Of a stretch of DNA of 50,340 nt, positions 32,947 to 41,178 are shown piece by piece (the stretch's first letter is position 1; every line of letters starts with the position of its first letter). Under the pieces are notes generated by a model. The model saw nothing but the letters and a program-made list of their open reading frames with translations, was not told the DNA's origin and did not search any database. The position numbers and the translations under genes were made by a program. The stretch comes from Alistipes sp. (GTDB taxonomy: Bacteria; Bacteroidota; Bacteroidia; Bacteroidales; Rikenellaceae): contig JAIDUK010000020.1 in assembly GCA_029060215.1 (NCBI GenBank), positions 1 to 50,340 of the forward strand, given 5' to 3'.

Positions 32947-34089
32947 ATGGATACGATGGAATGTTTGCAGCACTACTGGTGGTTCGTGATTTCGCTGCTG
33001 GGGGCGCTGCTGGTTTTTCTGCTTTTCGTGCAGGGCGGGCAGGCGCTGCTGGGCAGCATCGGCCGCACCGACGAAGAACGCAGTCTGGCGGTCAATGCGC
33101 TGGGACGCAAATGGGAACTGACCTTCACGACGCTGGCAGTCTTCGGCGGGGCGTTCTTCGCGTCGTTCCCGCTGTTCTATTCGACGTCGTTCGGCGGGGC
33201 GGTCTACGTATGGACGGCGATTCTGCTGTGCTTCGTAGTGCAGGCCGTGGCCTACGAATACCGCCGCAAACCGGCCAACGTGCTGGGCGAAAGAACGTTC
33301 GATGCGTTCTTGCTGCTCAACGGCATCATGGGCCCGTTTTTGTTGGGCACGGCGCTGTCGACCCTGTTCACCGGAGCTCCGTTCACGGTCGACCGGCTCA
33401 ATCTGGCCGAAGCGGGCGGAGGCGGAGCGGTCGTCGTCTCGCAATGGACCACGCCGTGGCACGGGCTCGATGCGCTGGCCGTGGGGTGGAATCCGCTGCT
33501 GGGGGCGGCTGTGACGCTGCTTGCCATGATGCTCGGGTGCCAGTATCTGATGAACAGCGTGGCCGACGAACGGCTTTTCGAACGGGCCCGCAGGCGGATG
33601 CTGCTGTGCAGCTGCGGATTCGTGCCGGTCTTTGCGGCGTGGCTGGCGCATCTGCTTTTTGCGGTGGGCTGCACGGAAAATCCGGCGGGGCGGATCGAAG
33701 CCGAACCCTATAAATATCTGCACAATTTTTTGCAGATGCCTTGGCTCTCGGCCGCTCTGCTGGCGGGGGTGCTGTCGGTGTTGGGAAGTATTCGGCTCGG
33801 TTGGCGGGGGAACCGCAGGGCTTTCTGGTACGGCGGCATCGGAACGGTGCTGACGGTGCTGGCGCTGCTGCTCTGTGCGGGCTGGAACCGGACGGCCTAC
33901 TACCCGTCGCTGGCCGACATGCAATCGTCGCTGACGATTGCGAACTCGTCGTCGAGCCTTTTCACGCTGCGGACCATGGCATATGTCTCGCTGCTGATAC
34001 CGCCGGTGCTGGCCTGCATTGTCTATGCGTGGCGGGCGATGGCTCGGCGGCGGCTGACCCGGGAAGAACTTGACGGGGAGCAGTATTGA
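32947..34089 (+). CDS. cydB: Cytochrome bd quinol oxidase subunit II
   Basis: 380 residues with about 9 membrane helices. The start MDTMECLQHYWWFVISLLGALLV is typical of Bacteroidetes CydB. YEYRRKPAN and NSSSSLFTLRTMAYVSLLIPPVL match conserved CydB blocks. It is the last gene of the DUF4492-cydA-cydB operon. A hairpin at 34115-34141 ends the unit. Confidence 0.94.
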   Translation: MDTMECLQHYWWFVISLLGALLVFLLFVQGGQALLGSIGRTDEERSLAVNALGRKWELTFTTLAVFGGAFFASFPLFYSTSFGGAVYVWTAILLCFVVQAVAYEYRRKPANVLGERTFDAFLLLNGIMGPFLLGTALSTLFTGAPFTVDRLNLAEAGGGGAVVVSQWTTPWHGLDALAVGWNPLLGAAVTLLAMMLGCQYLMNSVADERLFERARRRMLLCSCGFVPVFAAWLAHLLFAVGCTENPAGRIEAEPYKYLHNFLQMPWLSAALLAGVLSVLGSIRLGWRGNRRAFWYGGIGTVLTVLALLLCAGWNRTAYYPSLADMQSSLTIANSSSSLFTLRTMAYVSLLIPPVLACIVYAWRAMARRRLTREELDGEQY

Positions 34090-34114
34090 ATCGAAAAAAA
34101 GAAGCAACGAAATA

Positions 34115-34141
34115 GGCGGAACCCTTTTACAGGATTCCGCC
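34115..34141. terminator. Bidirectional hairpin between cydB and fabI
   Basis: GGCGGAA (34115-34121) pairs with TTCCGCC (34135-34141). It lies in the 80-bp gap of convergent genes. T-rich DNA follows on the minus strand only after a gap. Confidence 0.55.
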
Positions 34142-34171
34142 TTGCTGTGTCGGAAAGATTCCGGAGGGGGA

Positions 34172-35041
34172 TTACTCCTCCTTCTGACCGAAAGGATACT
34201 GGTTCTGCTGCACGTCGTCGAAACGCATGCCCTTTTCGTAGGTCTTCATGGCGCGGCGCGACATACCCATCGACGAGAAACCGCCGTCGTGGAAGAGGTT
34301 CTGCATGGTGACCTTGCGCGTGAAGTCGGAGAAGAGCGTGAGGACGTAGTCGGCGCAATCTTCGGCCGTGGCGTTGCCCAGCGGCGACATGTTCTCGGCG
34401 AACGACATCAGATCGCCCAACCCGAGCACGCCGCTGCCGGCGGTGGTAGCTGTGGGCGACTGCGAGACGGTGTTGATGCGCACGTGCTTCTCGCGGCCGT
34501 AGATGTAGCCGAAGCTGCGGGCGATGGACTCGAGCAGAGCCTTGGCGTCGGCCATGTCGTTATAACCGTAGAGCGTACGCTGGGCGGCGATGTAAGACAA
34601 GGCGACGATCGAACCCCACTCGTTGATGGCGTCCTTCTTGCGGGCCACCTGAATGGCCTTGTGGAACGAAATGGCCGAGATGTCGAGCGTCTTGGAGAGG
34701 TAGTCGTAGTCCAGATCGTCGTAGGTGCGGCCCTTGCGGACGTTGGGCGACATGCCGATGGAGTGGAGCATGAAATCGAAGCGCCCGCCGAAGTGCTCCA
34801 TGGTCTTGTCGATGAGGTTTTCGAGGTCCTCGACGCTGGTGGCGTCGGCGGGAATGACCACCGTGTTGCACTTCTCGGCCAACTGGCCGATCGTACCCAT
34901 GCGGATGGATACGGCCGTATTGGTGAGGACGATCTCGGCGCCCTCCTCCACAGCCCGCTCCGCCACTTTCCAAGCGATGGACTGCTCGTTGAGAGCTCCG
35001 AAAATCAAACCTTTCTTTCCTTTGAGTAATTGTGATGCCAT
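34172..35041 (-). CDS. fabI: Enoyl-[acyl-carrier-protein] reductase (NADH)
   Basis: 289 residues. It performs the last reduction in fatty-acid elongation. The glycine-rich GLIFGALNEQSIAW binds NADH. Catalytic Tyr160 and Lys167 with Tyr150 have the same spacing as Tyr146/Tyr156/Lys163 of E. coli FabI. The VRINTVSQSPT block follows. The upstream extension to 35140 is rejected because a -7 element (TACTTTTG) lies there. It is a single-gene unit convergent with cydB. Confidence 0.95.
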   Translation of the reverse strand: MASQLLKGKKGLIFGALNEQSIAWKVAERAVEEGAEIVLTNTAVSIRMGTIGQLAEKCNTVVIPADATSVEDLENLIDKTMEHFGGRFDFMLHSIGMSPNVRKGRTYDDLDYDYLSKTLDISAISFHKAIQVARKKDAINEWGSIVALSYIAAQRTLYGYNDMADAKALLESIARSFGYIYGREKHVRINTVSQSPTATTAGSGVLGLGDLMSFAENMSPLGNATAEDCADYVLTLFSDFTRKVTMQNLFHDGGFSSMGMSRRAMKTYEKGMRFDDVQQNQYPFGQKEE

Positions 35042-35203
35042 AGTTTTTCCGTTTAGAATCGGGGGCAAAAGTAACAAAAATTTTTCAACTGCCTCCCTGC
35101 GGCCGATTTTTATCGGACGGTGGAGCGGCGTGTGCGGCACGCGAATTGCCGGGGCAGGAGTAAAGAAGCATGATTATGAATTCATTATTAAATTGATGCA
35201 ACC

Positions 35204-35794
35204 ATGAAAAATGTGACCTATCTGATCGAACGATCCGCGCAAGCGGTGCGCTATTGGTGGCTGATGCTGCTTATCGGTCTTGCGCTGCTGGCGCTCGGCG
35301 TGCTTGTATTCGTCTATCCCGCGCAGAGCTATGCGAGCATGGCGGTGATTTTCGGCTGGGTGATTCTTGTCTCGGGCGTGCTGGAAGTGGTGCTCTCGGC
35401 GTCGAACGACCATTTTCTGACCGGCCGCGGCTGGATGCTGGCCGGGGGAATCATTCAGATCATTCTGGGCTTGATCCTTGTGTTCAACGTGGCTCTGTCG
35501 GCCGTGACGCTGCCAATCGTACTCGGGTTCTGGCTGCTGTTCCGCGCCTTCAACACCATCGGGCTGGGCGGCGACATGCGGGCGCTGGGAGTGGCCGGCT
35601 CCGGCTGGACGATCGTCGGCGGGGTGCTGCTCCTGCTCTGCGCGCTGTGGATGCTGTTCCAACCGCTGGTATTCGGCACGGCGTTCGTGGTGGTATGGCT
35701 CGGGGTGGGGCTGCTCTTTGCCGGGGTTTCGGCCGTGGCGCTGTCGTTCCAACTGCGGACCTCGCACCGCTGTCTGGCCAAAGGCGACTGCTGA
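35204..35794 (+). CDS. HdeD-like (DUF308) membrane protein
   Basis: 196 residues with six hydrophobic helices in three hairpins: about 20-38, 44-64, 75-92, 98-117, 130-150 and 156-178. This is the pattern of the HdeD family, linked in E. coli to acid resistance at high cell density. The function here is not known. It is a single gene with a clear terminator at 35819-35847. Confidence 0.85.
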   Translation: MKNVTYLIERSAQAVRYWWLMLLIGLALLALGVLVFVYPAQSYASMAVIFGWVILVSGVLEVVLSASNDHFLTGRGWMLAGGIIQIILGLILVFNVALSAVTLPIVLGFWLLFRAFNTIGLGGDMRALGVAGSGWTIVGGVLLLLCALWMLFQPLVFGTAFVVVWLGVGLLFAGVSAVALSFQLRTSHRCLAKGDC

Positions 35795-35818
35795 CGGAGA
35801 ACCGCCGCACGACGAACC

Positions 35819-35847
35819 GGGGCGCAGCAGCGCTCCGGCTTTTTTTG
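35819..35847 (+). terminator. Terminator of the HdeD-like gene
   Basis: GGGGCGC-AGCA-GCGCTCC (one G-T pair) is followed by GGC and T7 on the plus strand. Confidence 0.75.
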
Positions 35848-35860
35848 TGCCGGAACGAAA

Positions 35861-35882
35861 GGAGCCGGACGAATCCGGCTCC
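35861..35882 (-). terminator. Terminator of the ECF sigma factor/micro-ORF unit
   Basis: GGAGCCGGACGAATCCGGCT plus CC is a near-perfect inverted repeat. On the minus strand it follows the micro-ORF at 35907 and is trailed by a short T stretch. Confidence 0.55.
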
Positions 35883-35906
35883 TCTGCTCATCAAAAAAAC
35901 TAACCC

Positions 35907-36062
35907 CTAAAAATCCTCTGCGGGTCGCAGAACATCCGACAGATAGTGGTGCAGATAGTAGAGATCGGGTTCCCCCTGAATCACTTCGCTCAACAACAAT
36001 TCATCTTCGTCGGAACCGCTCCTTTCGGAAACGTCGTTTTTGTCGATATCCTCCATAGGCAT
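35907..36062 (-). CDS. Small acidic protein downstream of the ECF sigma factor
   Basis: 51 residues if the first ATG (36062) is used, 49 from the second (36056). The product begins MPMEDIDKNDVSERSG and ends SDVLRPAEDF. It is rich in Asp/Glu and has a Tyr/His/Leu-rich middle. The reading frame has neighbour-like codon use and is bounded by the sigma gene and a hairpin at 35861-35882. I recognise no family. A role with the sigma factor (for example modulation) is possible from position only. Confidence 0.5.
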   Translation of the reverse strand: MPMEDIDKNDVSERSGSDEDELLLSEVIQGEPDLYYLHHYLSDVLRPAEDF

Positions 36063-36180
36063 TGCGTTTTAAGGTCTTTTCGGTGGTGCGCAACCCGGAC
36101 GGGCGCCCGGCGCTGCGCCCGGACGGGCGGGAAAGCCTTCTGCTTTCAGAACGAAGAACGCCCGGCGGATATTGTGCCGC

Positions 36181-36762
36181 TCAGCACAAAACCAGATTTT
36201 TTTCCTTGATCATGCGCCGCAGGTTGATGAGCGCATAGCGCATGCGCCCCAGCGCGGTATTGATGCTCACGCCGGTCTGCTCGGCGATCTCCTTGAAACT
36301 CAAGCCGGAGAAATAACGCATCATGACCACCTCGCGCTGCTCGGGCGGCAGCAACTCGACCAACATCCGCACGTCGCTTTCGATCTGGCGCGTTACGATT
36401 TCGTCCTCGACCGTCTTTTCGGCCAGCCGCAGCGACCCCAGCAGGTCGTAACCCGCCTCGGCCTCGGTCACCGACTTGTTCTGACGCTGCGCGCGGAAAT
36501 GGTCGATCACCTGATTGTGGGCGATGCGCAGGATCCACGACAAGAATTTCCCGTTGTCGCAGTAACGGCCCTCGTCGATCACGCGCACGGCCTTGATGAA
36601 TGTCTCCTGAAAAATGTCTTCGGCCACGTCGCGGTCCTTGACCAACATCCGTATGTAGTCGCGCACGCGGCGGCTGTGGCGCTCGATGAGCTGCGAAATG
36701 GCGTTCCGGTCCCCCGAAAGGTATTGGCTGAGCAATACCCGGTCATTCGACTGTACGTTCAT
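36181..36762 (-). CDS. ECF-type RNA polymerase sigma factor
   Basis: 193 residues. Region 2 contains AEDIFQETFIKAV and the DNA-contact part WILRIAHNQVIDHFR. Region 4 contains LPPEQREVVMMRYFSGLSFK and the HTH IAEQTGVSINTALGRMRYAL. The start at MNVQSNDRV is supported by an AAGGAGAG Shine-Dalgarno-like sequence just upstream, which is rare in this window. A TACTCTTTG -7-like element lies further upstream. No anti-sigma factor gene with the usual membrane segment is adjacent; the only downstream frame is the 51-residue acidic micro-ORF. Confidence 0.93.
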   Translation of the reverse strand: MNVQSNDRVLLSQYLSGDRNAISQLIERHSRRVRDYIRMLVKDRDVAEDIFQETFIKAVRVIDEGRYCDNGKFLSWILRIAHNQVIDHFRAQRQNKSVTEAEAGYDLLGSLRLAEKTVEDEIVTRQIESDVRMLVELLPPEQREVVMMRYFSGLSFKEIAEQTGVSINTALGRMRYALINLRRMIKEKNLVLC

Positions 36763-37121
36763 ACTCTCTCTCCTTAAATGGTTGCAAAGAGTAGAATTTT
36801 CTCGATAGGCGATCCGTTTTTTGAGTTGTGCGAATGCAGGCAAGGGTGCCCCGGCCTTCGGTTCCGGTTAGCCGGGAAGCGGCCCTGCGTTGGCAAGGTA
36901 AGCACTTTTTCCCGAAAAACCAAACGGTTTCCACTCCGTCCGAACCCGTCCGGGCTCTTTTTTGCGCCTTTGCGAGGTGCAAATTCCGTGCCGGGGCGGG
37001 CCTGCCGGCCGGGTTTGCGTACTCTTTTTGCGGAGCGGCGCCTTTCCGGTCAACCGACCGTTTTGGCCGGTGAAATGTCGGGCGGCGCAGCAGGTTATCG
37101 CTAAAAAATTAAGAATTAGAG
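36763..37121. other. GC-rich intergenic stretch without a recognised gene
   Basis: Between the ECF sigma gene and the orphan pair. It contains several short GC-rich inverted repeats and T runs (for example after 36955), but no convincing open frame, tRNA or complete terminator. I cannot assign a function. Confidence 0.4.
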
Positions 37122-37150
37122 TTGAGGAATAAAATTTGTTTGTATATTTG
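37122..37150 (+). promoter_or_regulatory. Promoter of the orphan gene pair
   Basis: TTGA from 37122 and TATATTTG at 37143-37150, about 33 bp before the first ATG. Confidence 0.6.
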
Positions 37151-37182
37151 TGCACTGATTATCTATAAAAACCGACTCAACT

Positions 37183-37434
37183 ATGCCAAATACGACGATA
37201 GACCGTTTTGATCAATTGATCGAGCGGGTTGTAGGGTTGCCTTTGGAGACGATTCAGGAGCAGCCTGCCGAGCAGACCGATCGGTTTGTCGAAACGAAGA
37301 ATGCCGCACCGTTGCATTTGGATGCGTCTTCTCGATATATTCAGTTTCGAGGGAATCCATTATTGTCGTATGGTCGGACTATTGGAGAGAACATAAACGA
37401 GATGTTCGATCGTAAATTTGGGATCATCGAATAG
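37183..37434 (+). CDS. Orphan small protein, first gene of a low-GC pair
   Basis: 83 residues, no family recognised. There is no signal peptide or membrane segment. The N-terminal half is acidic (DQLIERVVGLPLETIQEQP) and the C-terminal part is mixed and likely helical. Base composition is clearly lower in GC than the flanking core genes, pointing to acquisition. It is followed by the second gene after 4 bp, so they form an operon with the promoter at 37122-37150. Confidence 0.65.
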   Translation: MPNTTIDRFDQLIERVVGLPLETIQEQPAEQTDRFVETKNAAPLHLDASSRYIQFRGNPLLSYGRTIGENINEMFDRKFGIIE

Positions 37435-37438
37435 TTTT

Positions 37439-38107
37439 ATGGCTGTTGCAATGGCGTCCGGATCTGTTCTTTCTGCGCAGGTGCAGCAGAGTCTTTGCGA
37501 ATTATATCAGAAGTATAATACTGTTTTCAAGCCAGCATTGGCTATTGTTGAGAGTACAGTTCAAAAATTTCCCGCGCCGGTACTCAATGAAATCCGTGCT
37601 GTCAACGATCATGTTGCCCGTTGTTTCGTTGTCGGGAAGACGGAAGCAGATTATCTTTCTGAGATTCGAAAGGCCAACGGCCATTTGATTCGTGTTACGC
37701 TCGATTGCTATAAGATCATATTGATGTGTTATTATGATCAGGTCGAAGATTTCAAAAGGGCGTATTGCGATGTCAACCTTTCGCTGGTCGGCGATGGTCA
37801 GTTCTTGCCCGAATTAACTCGGTTGAACGGAATTGCGGTGGACAAGGCTATCAAAGCCCGCCGGAATGAATCCGATGCTTTTCCTGAAAAGGAGCAGGCT
37901 TATGCAACATATCAGGATGCGATTCTCGCTTATGAAGATGTGCTGAACTATATTAAAGGACATGCGAAAGGCTTAGCTAATGCAGAACAGCATGCGAAAC
38001 GGCGAACTCGGGAGGAAAATCTTAGGAATTGGAAATTTGCTGTTATCAGTGCTATATTGGGAACTTTGTTCGGGTGGTTGATCTCGGATGTATTGTACTT
38101 CTTTTAG
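37439..38107 (+). CDS. Orphan tail-anchored helical protein, second gene of a low-GC pair
   Basis: 222 residues from the ATG at 37439; a start at 37418 would overlap the preceding gene by 17 bp and is less likely. Most of the protein is predicted helical, with a charged stretch at about 165-195 and a single C-terminal membrane helix at about 198-220 (FAVISAILGTLFGWLISDV). The fold of a cytosolic domain anchored by a tail helix is seen in some toxin and defence effectors, but no homology is recognised here. The pair is bounded downstream by the terminator shared with proS. Confidence 0.65.
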   Translation: MAVAMASGSVLSAQVQQSLCELYQKYNTVFKPALAIVESTVQKFPAPVLNEIRAVNDHVARCFVVGKTEADYLSEIRKANGHLIRVTLDCYKIILMCYYDQVEDFKRAYCDVNLSLVGDGQFLPELTRLNGIAVDKAIKARRNESDAFPEKEQAYATYQDAILAYEDVLNYIKGHAKGLANAEQHAKRRTREENLRNWKFAVISAILGTLFGWLISDVLYFF

Positions 38108-38125
38108 CTTCGAATTCTATAATAA

Positions 38126-38151
38126 AAAACGCACCATTTACGGTGCGTTTT
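38126..38151. terminator. Bidirectional terminator between the orphan pair and proS
   Basis: AAAACGCACC (38126-38135) pairs with GGTGCGTTTT (38142-38151). The A/T runs serve both directions. Confidence 0.85.
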
Positions 38152-38169
38152 CTTAATTATAGGATGTTT

Positions 38170-39654
38170 TTAATAGCTGCGGGCGAAGAGCACGCGGCGG
38201 TGCGACGGCTTGCCGGAGAAGACGCAAGTGCCCTCTTCCTCGACGGCATCGACCGGGATGCAGCGGATGGTGGCCTTGGTGGCCTCCTTGATGGCCACCT
38301 CGGTTTCGACCGTGCCGTCCCAATGGGCCGAGATGAAACCGCCCTTTTCGTCGAGCACGCGCTTGAACTCGTCCCAAGTGTCGACGCGCGTGATCATCGA
38401 GTTGCGATAGTCGAGCGCCTTGCGGAAGATGTTCTGCTGGATTTCGGCCATCAACCCCTCGATATGCGCTGCCAAACCATCCTGCGAGAGGGTCTCCTTC
38501 TCGAGCGTGTCGCGGCGGACCAACTCGACGGTGTTGTTTTCCATGTCGCGGCCGCCCATAGCCAAACGAACGGGCACGCCCTTGAGCTCGTATTCGGCGA
38601 ACTTGAAGCCGGGGCGCACGTTGTCGCGGTCGTCGATCTTCACGCTGATGCCCTTGGCACGCAGCTCGGCGGCGATCTGCTCGAAACGGGCCACGATCTC
38701 GGCCAACTGCTCGGCCGTCTTGTAGATGGGGACCATGACTACTTGGATCGGCGCCAGCTTCGGCGGCAGCACCAACCCGTTGTTGTCCGAGTGGGCCATG
38801 ATCAGGGCGCCCATCAAACGGGTGGAAACGCCCCACGACGTAGCCCACACGTATTCCAACTTGCCTTCCTTGTTGACATACTGCACGTCGAACGCCTTGG
38901 CGAAGTTCTGCCCCAGAAAGTGCGACGTGCCGCTTTGCAGGGCCTTGCCGTCCTGCATCAACGCTTCGATGGTGAGCGTATCCTCGGCGCCGGCGAAGCG
39001 CTCGTTGGGCGACTTGTGGCCCACCACCACCGGCACGGCCATCCATTCCTCGGCGAACTTTTGGTAGACATGGATCATCTTCGTGGCCTCCTCGATGGCA
39101 TCCTCGCGTGTGGCGTGGGCCGTATGCCCCTCCTGCCACAGGAACTCGGCCGTGCGCAGGAACAAACGCGTACGCATCTCCCAACGCACCACGTTGGCCC
39201 ACTGGTTGCACAGGATGGGCAGGTCGCGGTACGACTGGATCCAATTCTTATAGGTGTTCCAGATGATGGTCTCCGAAGTGGGGCGGACGATGAGCTCCTC
39301 TTCGAGCTTGGCGTCGGGGTCGACCACCACGCCCTTGCCTTCGGGGTCGTTTTTCAACCGGTAGTGGGTCACCACGGCGCACTCCTTGGCGAAGCCCTCC
39401 ACGTGGTGCGCTTCCTTGGAAAAGAACGACTTGGGGATGAAGAGCGGGAAGTAGGCGTTCTGGTGGCCCGTCTCCTTGAACATCTTGTCCAGCGCGTCGT
39501 GCATCTTCTCCCAGATGGCGTAGCCATAGGGTTTGATCACCATGCAGCCGCGTACGGCCGAATTTTCGGCCAGCCCCGCCTTGACCACCAGATCGTTGTA
39601 CCACTGCGAGTAGTTCTCGTCCGATTTGGTCAGGTCCTTGAGTTCCTTTGCCAT
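38170..39654 (-). CDS. proS: Prolyl-tRNA synthetase (eukaryote/archaeal-like type)
   Basis: 494 residues, class II aminoacyl-tRNA synthetase. Motif 2/3 regions are visible ([30 protein letters not shown]). The short length and the Tyr C-terminus (RRVLFARSY) mark the bacterial ProS type 3 without the editing insertion found in E. coli. The promoter TTG...TAATTTTG lies at 39689-39720. It is monocistronic. Confidence 0.95.
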   Translation of the reverse strand: MAKELKDLTKSDENYSQWYNDLVVKAGLAENSAVRGCMVIKPYGYAIWEKMHDALDKMFKETGHQNAYFPLFIPKSFFSKEAHHVEGFAKECAVVTHYRLKNDPEGKGVVVDPDAKLEEELIVRPTSETIIWNTYKNWIQSYRDLPILCNQWANVVRWEMRTRLFLRTAEFLWQEGHTAHATREDAIEEATKMIHVYQKFAEEWMAVPVVVGHKSPNERFAGAEDTLTIEALMQDGKALQSGTSHFLGQNFAKAFDVQYVNKEGKLEYVWATSWGVSTRLMGALIMAHSDNNGLVLPPKLAPIQVVMVPIYKTAEQLAEIVARFEQIAAELRAKGISVKIDDRDNVRPGFKFAEYELKGVPVRLAMGGRDMENNTVELVRRDTLEKETLSQDGLAAHIEGLMAEIQQNIFRKALDYRNSMITRVDTWDEFKRVLDEKGGFISAHWDGTVETEVAIKEATKATIRCIPVDAVEEEGTCVFSGKPSHRRVLFARSY

Positions 39655-39982
39655 AGCGTTATTGTCGTTTTTGCTTTTTTTCAGAACGCAAAATTAGCAA
39701 TTTTAATTCATAATTCACAACGGCGCTTCCGCTTTTCGGCCCGGCGGACGCTTTTTTGTGCGGAACGGGCCGGCGGCGGGGAGCGGCGCTGCAAAGCAGA
39801 ACCGCAGTGCGGTCTCTTTTTGGCAATGGTTTTGCTCTGAGAGAACATGCTGCGGCCTTTATGGCGCATGCTTCGCCCGGAAAGCGGAGTTTCGCCGCAG
39901 GCCGCAGCCAGAAGCCGGGGAGAGGGGCCGGGCCGGCCGGCGGCTCCTGCGGCGGATATTACGAACCAAAAACGACAAACGT
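39655..39982. other. Intergenic region between divergent proS and catalase genes
   Basis: It holds the proS promoter on the minus strand (TAATTTTG at 39689-39696 with a TTGTG element near 39720). The rest is GC-rich; ACCGCAGTGCGGT (39801-39813) followed by CTCTTTTT resembles a weak plus-strand terminator. No gene or clear catalase promoter is visible. Confidence 0.45.
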
Positions 39983-40975
39983 ATGTTTTACCATTCCAAG
40001 GAACTCCAGTTCAAGGCCCGGGTCTCGAAACCCGATCCCCGCTTCGCGCGTCTGCTGCTCGAACAGTTCGGCGGCGGCAACGGCGAACTGAAAGCGGCCA
40101 TGCAGTATTTCGTGCAGGCGTTCGCCTGCCACAATCCCTATCCGGACAAGTACGACATGCTGATGGACATAGCCACCGAGGAGCTGGGCCATCTGGAAAT
40201 CGTGGGGGCCACGATCCAGATGCTGCTGGCGGGCGTCAACGGCAATCTTAAGGATGCGGCCGAACGCAACGATGTCTTCGGCGAGGGCGCTTTCTCGAAA
40301 GACGATTTCATCCATTCGGCCTTCTCGGTCAATCCGCAGTTCGGCGTGGTGACGGGCGGCGGCCCCTGCCTTACGGACAGCAACGGCATGCCGTGGCAGG
40401 GCTCCTATGTCAATGCCAACGGCGATCTGACGGTCGACCTGCGGTCCAACATCGCGGCCGAATCGCGCGCCAAGATCGTCTACGAATATCTTATGCAGTT
40501 CACCGACGACAAGGATGTGCTGGCGACGCTCAACTTCCTGCTCACGCGCGAGGTGGCCCACTTCCAGCAGTTCGAAGCGGCGCTCGACACCATCCGCCCC
40601 AACTTCCCGCCGGGAGTGCTCCAGAGCGACCCCCGCTACAGCAACATCTACTCCGACCATTCGCTCGGCGGCGAGGCGCGGGGCCCTTGGAACGAGGGGC
40701 GCAGCCCGGAATTCGACGAGGAGTGGCTCTATGTCGAGGACCCCGGCCGTCAGGTTCGGGAGACCGACGGGCTTACGCAACTCGAACCGCAAGGCACGCC
40801 GCGCACCTTGGCATCGGTCCGCAGCGACGACCGCAAGCTGGGCAAGGAACGCAGTCGCGAAATCCGCCGGGCCACGCCCGAGAGCAACCTCGAATGGTGC
40901 GAATACGGCTCGGCCGACAGCGGAAAGAAAGGGACGGCAGCCCGCACCCGCCGCCATCCGGTAGAGCAGGAGTAG
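39983..40975 (+). CDS. Manganese catalase
   Basis: 330 residues. The ferritin-like four-helix fold carries a dimanganese centre: Glu35 (GELKAAM), Glu67 and His70 (EELGHLEIVG), Glu160 (AAESRAK) and His193 (REVAHFQQFE). Spacing agrees with the Lactobacillus plantarum enzyme (35, 66, 69, 148, 181) apart from small inserts. It destroys hydrogen peroxide without heme, useful in an anaerobe that also has cytochrome bd. The start MFYHSKELQF is family-typical. The C-terminal ~80 residues are a charged, probably disordered tail. A strong terminator follows at 41036-41062. Confidence 0.93.
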   Translation: MFYHSKELQFKARVSKPDPRFARLLLEQFGGGNGELKAAMQYFVQAFACHNPYPDKYDMLMDIATEELGHLEIVGATIQMLLAGVNGNLKDAAERNDVFGEGAFSKDDFIHSAFSVNPQFGVVTGGGPCLTDSNGMPWQGSYVNANGDLTVDLRSNIAAESRAKIVYEYLMQFTDDKDVLATLNFLLTREVAHFQQFEAALDTIRPNFPPGVLQSDPRYSNIYSDHSLGGEARGPWNEGRSPEFDEEWLYVEDPGRQVRETDGLTQLEPQGTPRTLASVRSDDRKLGKERSREIRRATPESNLEWCEYGSADSGKKGTAARTRRHPVEQE

Positions 40976-41035
40976 TCCGGTTCGGACGGGAACAATCCGG
41001 CCGGTGAGGAGTAGCCCGGTCCGGTTGTTCCGCAG

Positions 41036-41062
41036 GCCGCCCGTTTCTTGGGCGGCTTTTTT
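41036..41062 (+). terminator. Terminator of the Mn-catalase gene
   Basis: GCCGCCC (41036-41042), 7-nt loop, GGGCGGC (41050-41056), then T6. Confidence 0.85.
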
Positions 41063-41111
41063 GTGCCCGGCGACCTGTTGCAGAGAACTGCTTCTTGGCC
41101 CGGATACGACA

Positions 41112-41147
41112 CCGCCCCTGCCGCCAACTTGTTGGCGGCAGGGGCGG
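41112..41147. terminator. 36-bp near-perfect palindrome after the OmpP1-like gene
   Basis: A 17-bp stem (41112-41128 with 41131-41147) and a 2-base centre. It lies 30 bp past the stop of the minus-strand outer-membrane gene. No T run follows, so it may act as an mRNA-stabilising hairpin rather than an intrinsic terminator. Confidence 0.6.
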
Positions 41148-41178
41148 CATGCGTGTGTCGGACAAGCCGCCGGAAAGG

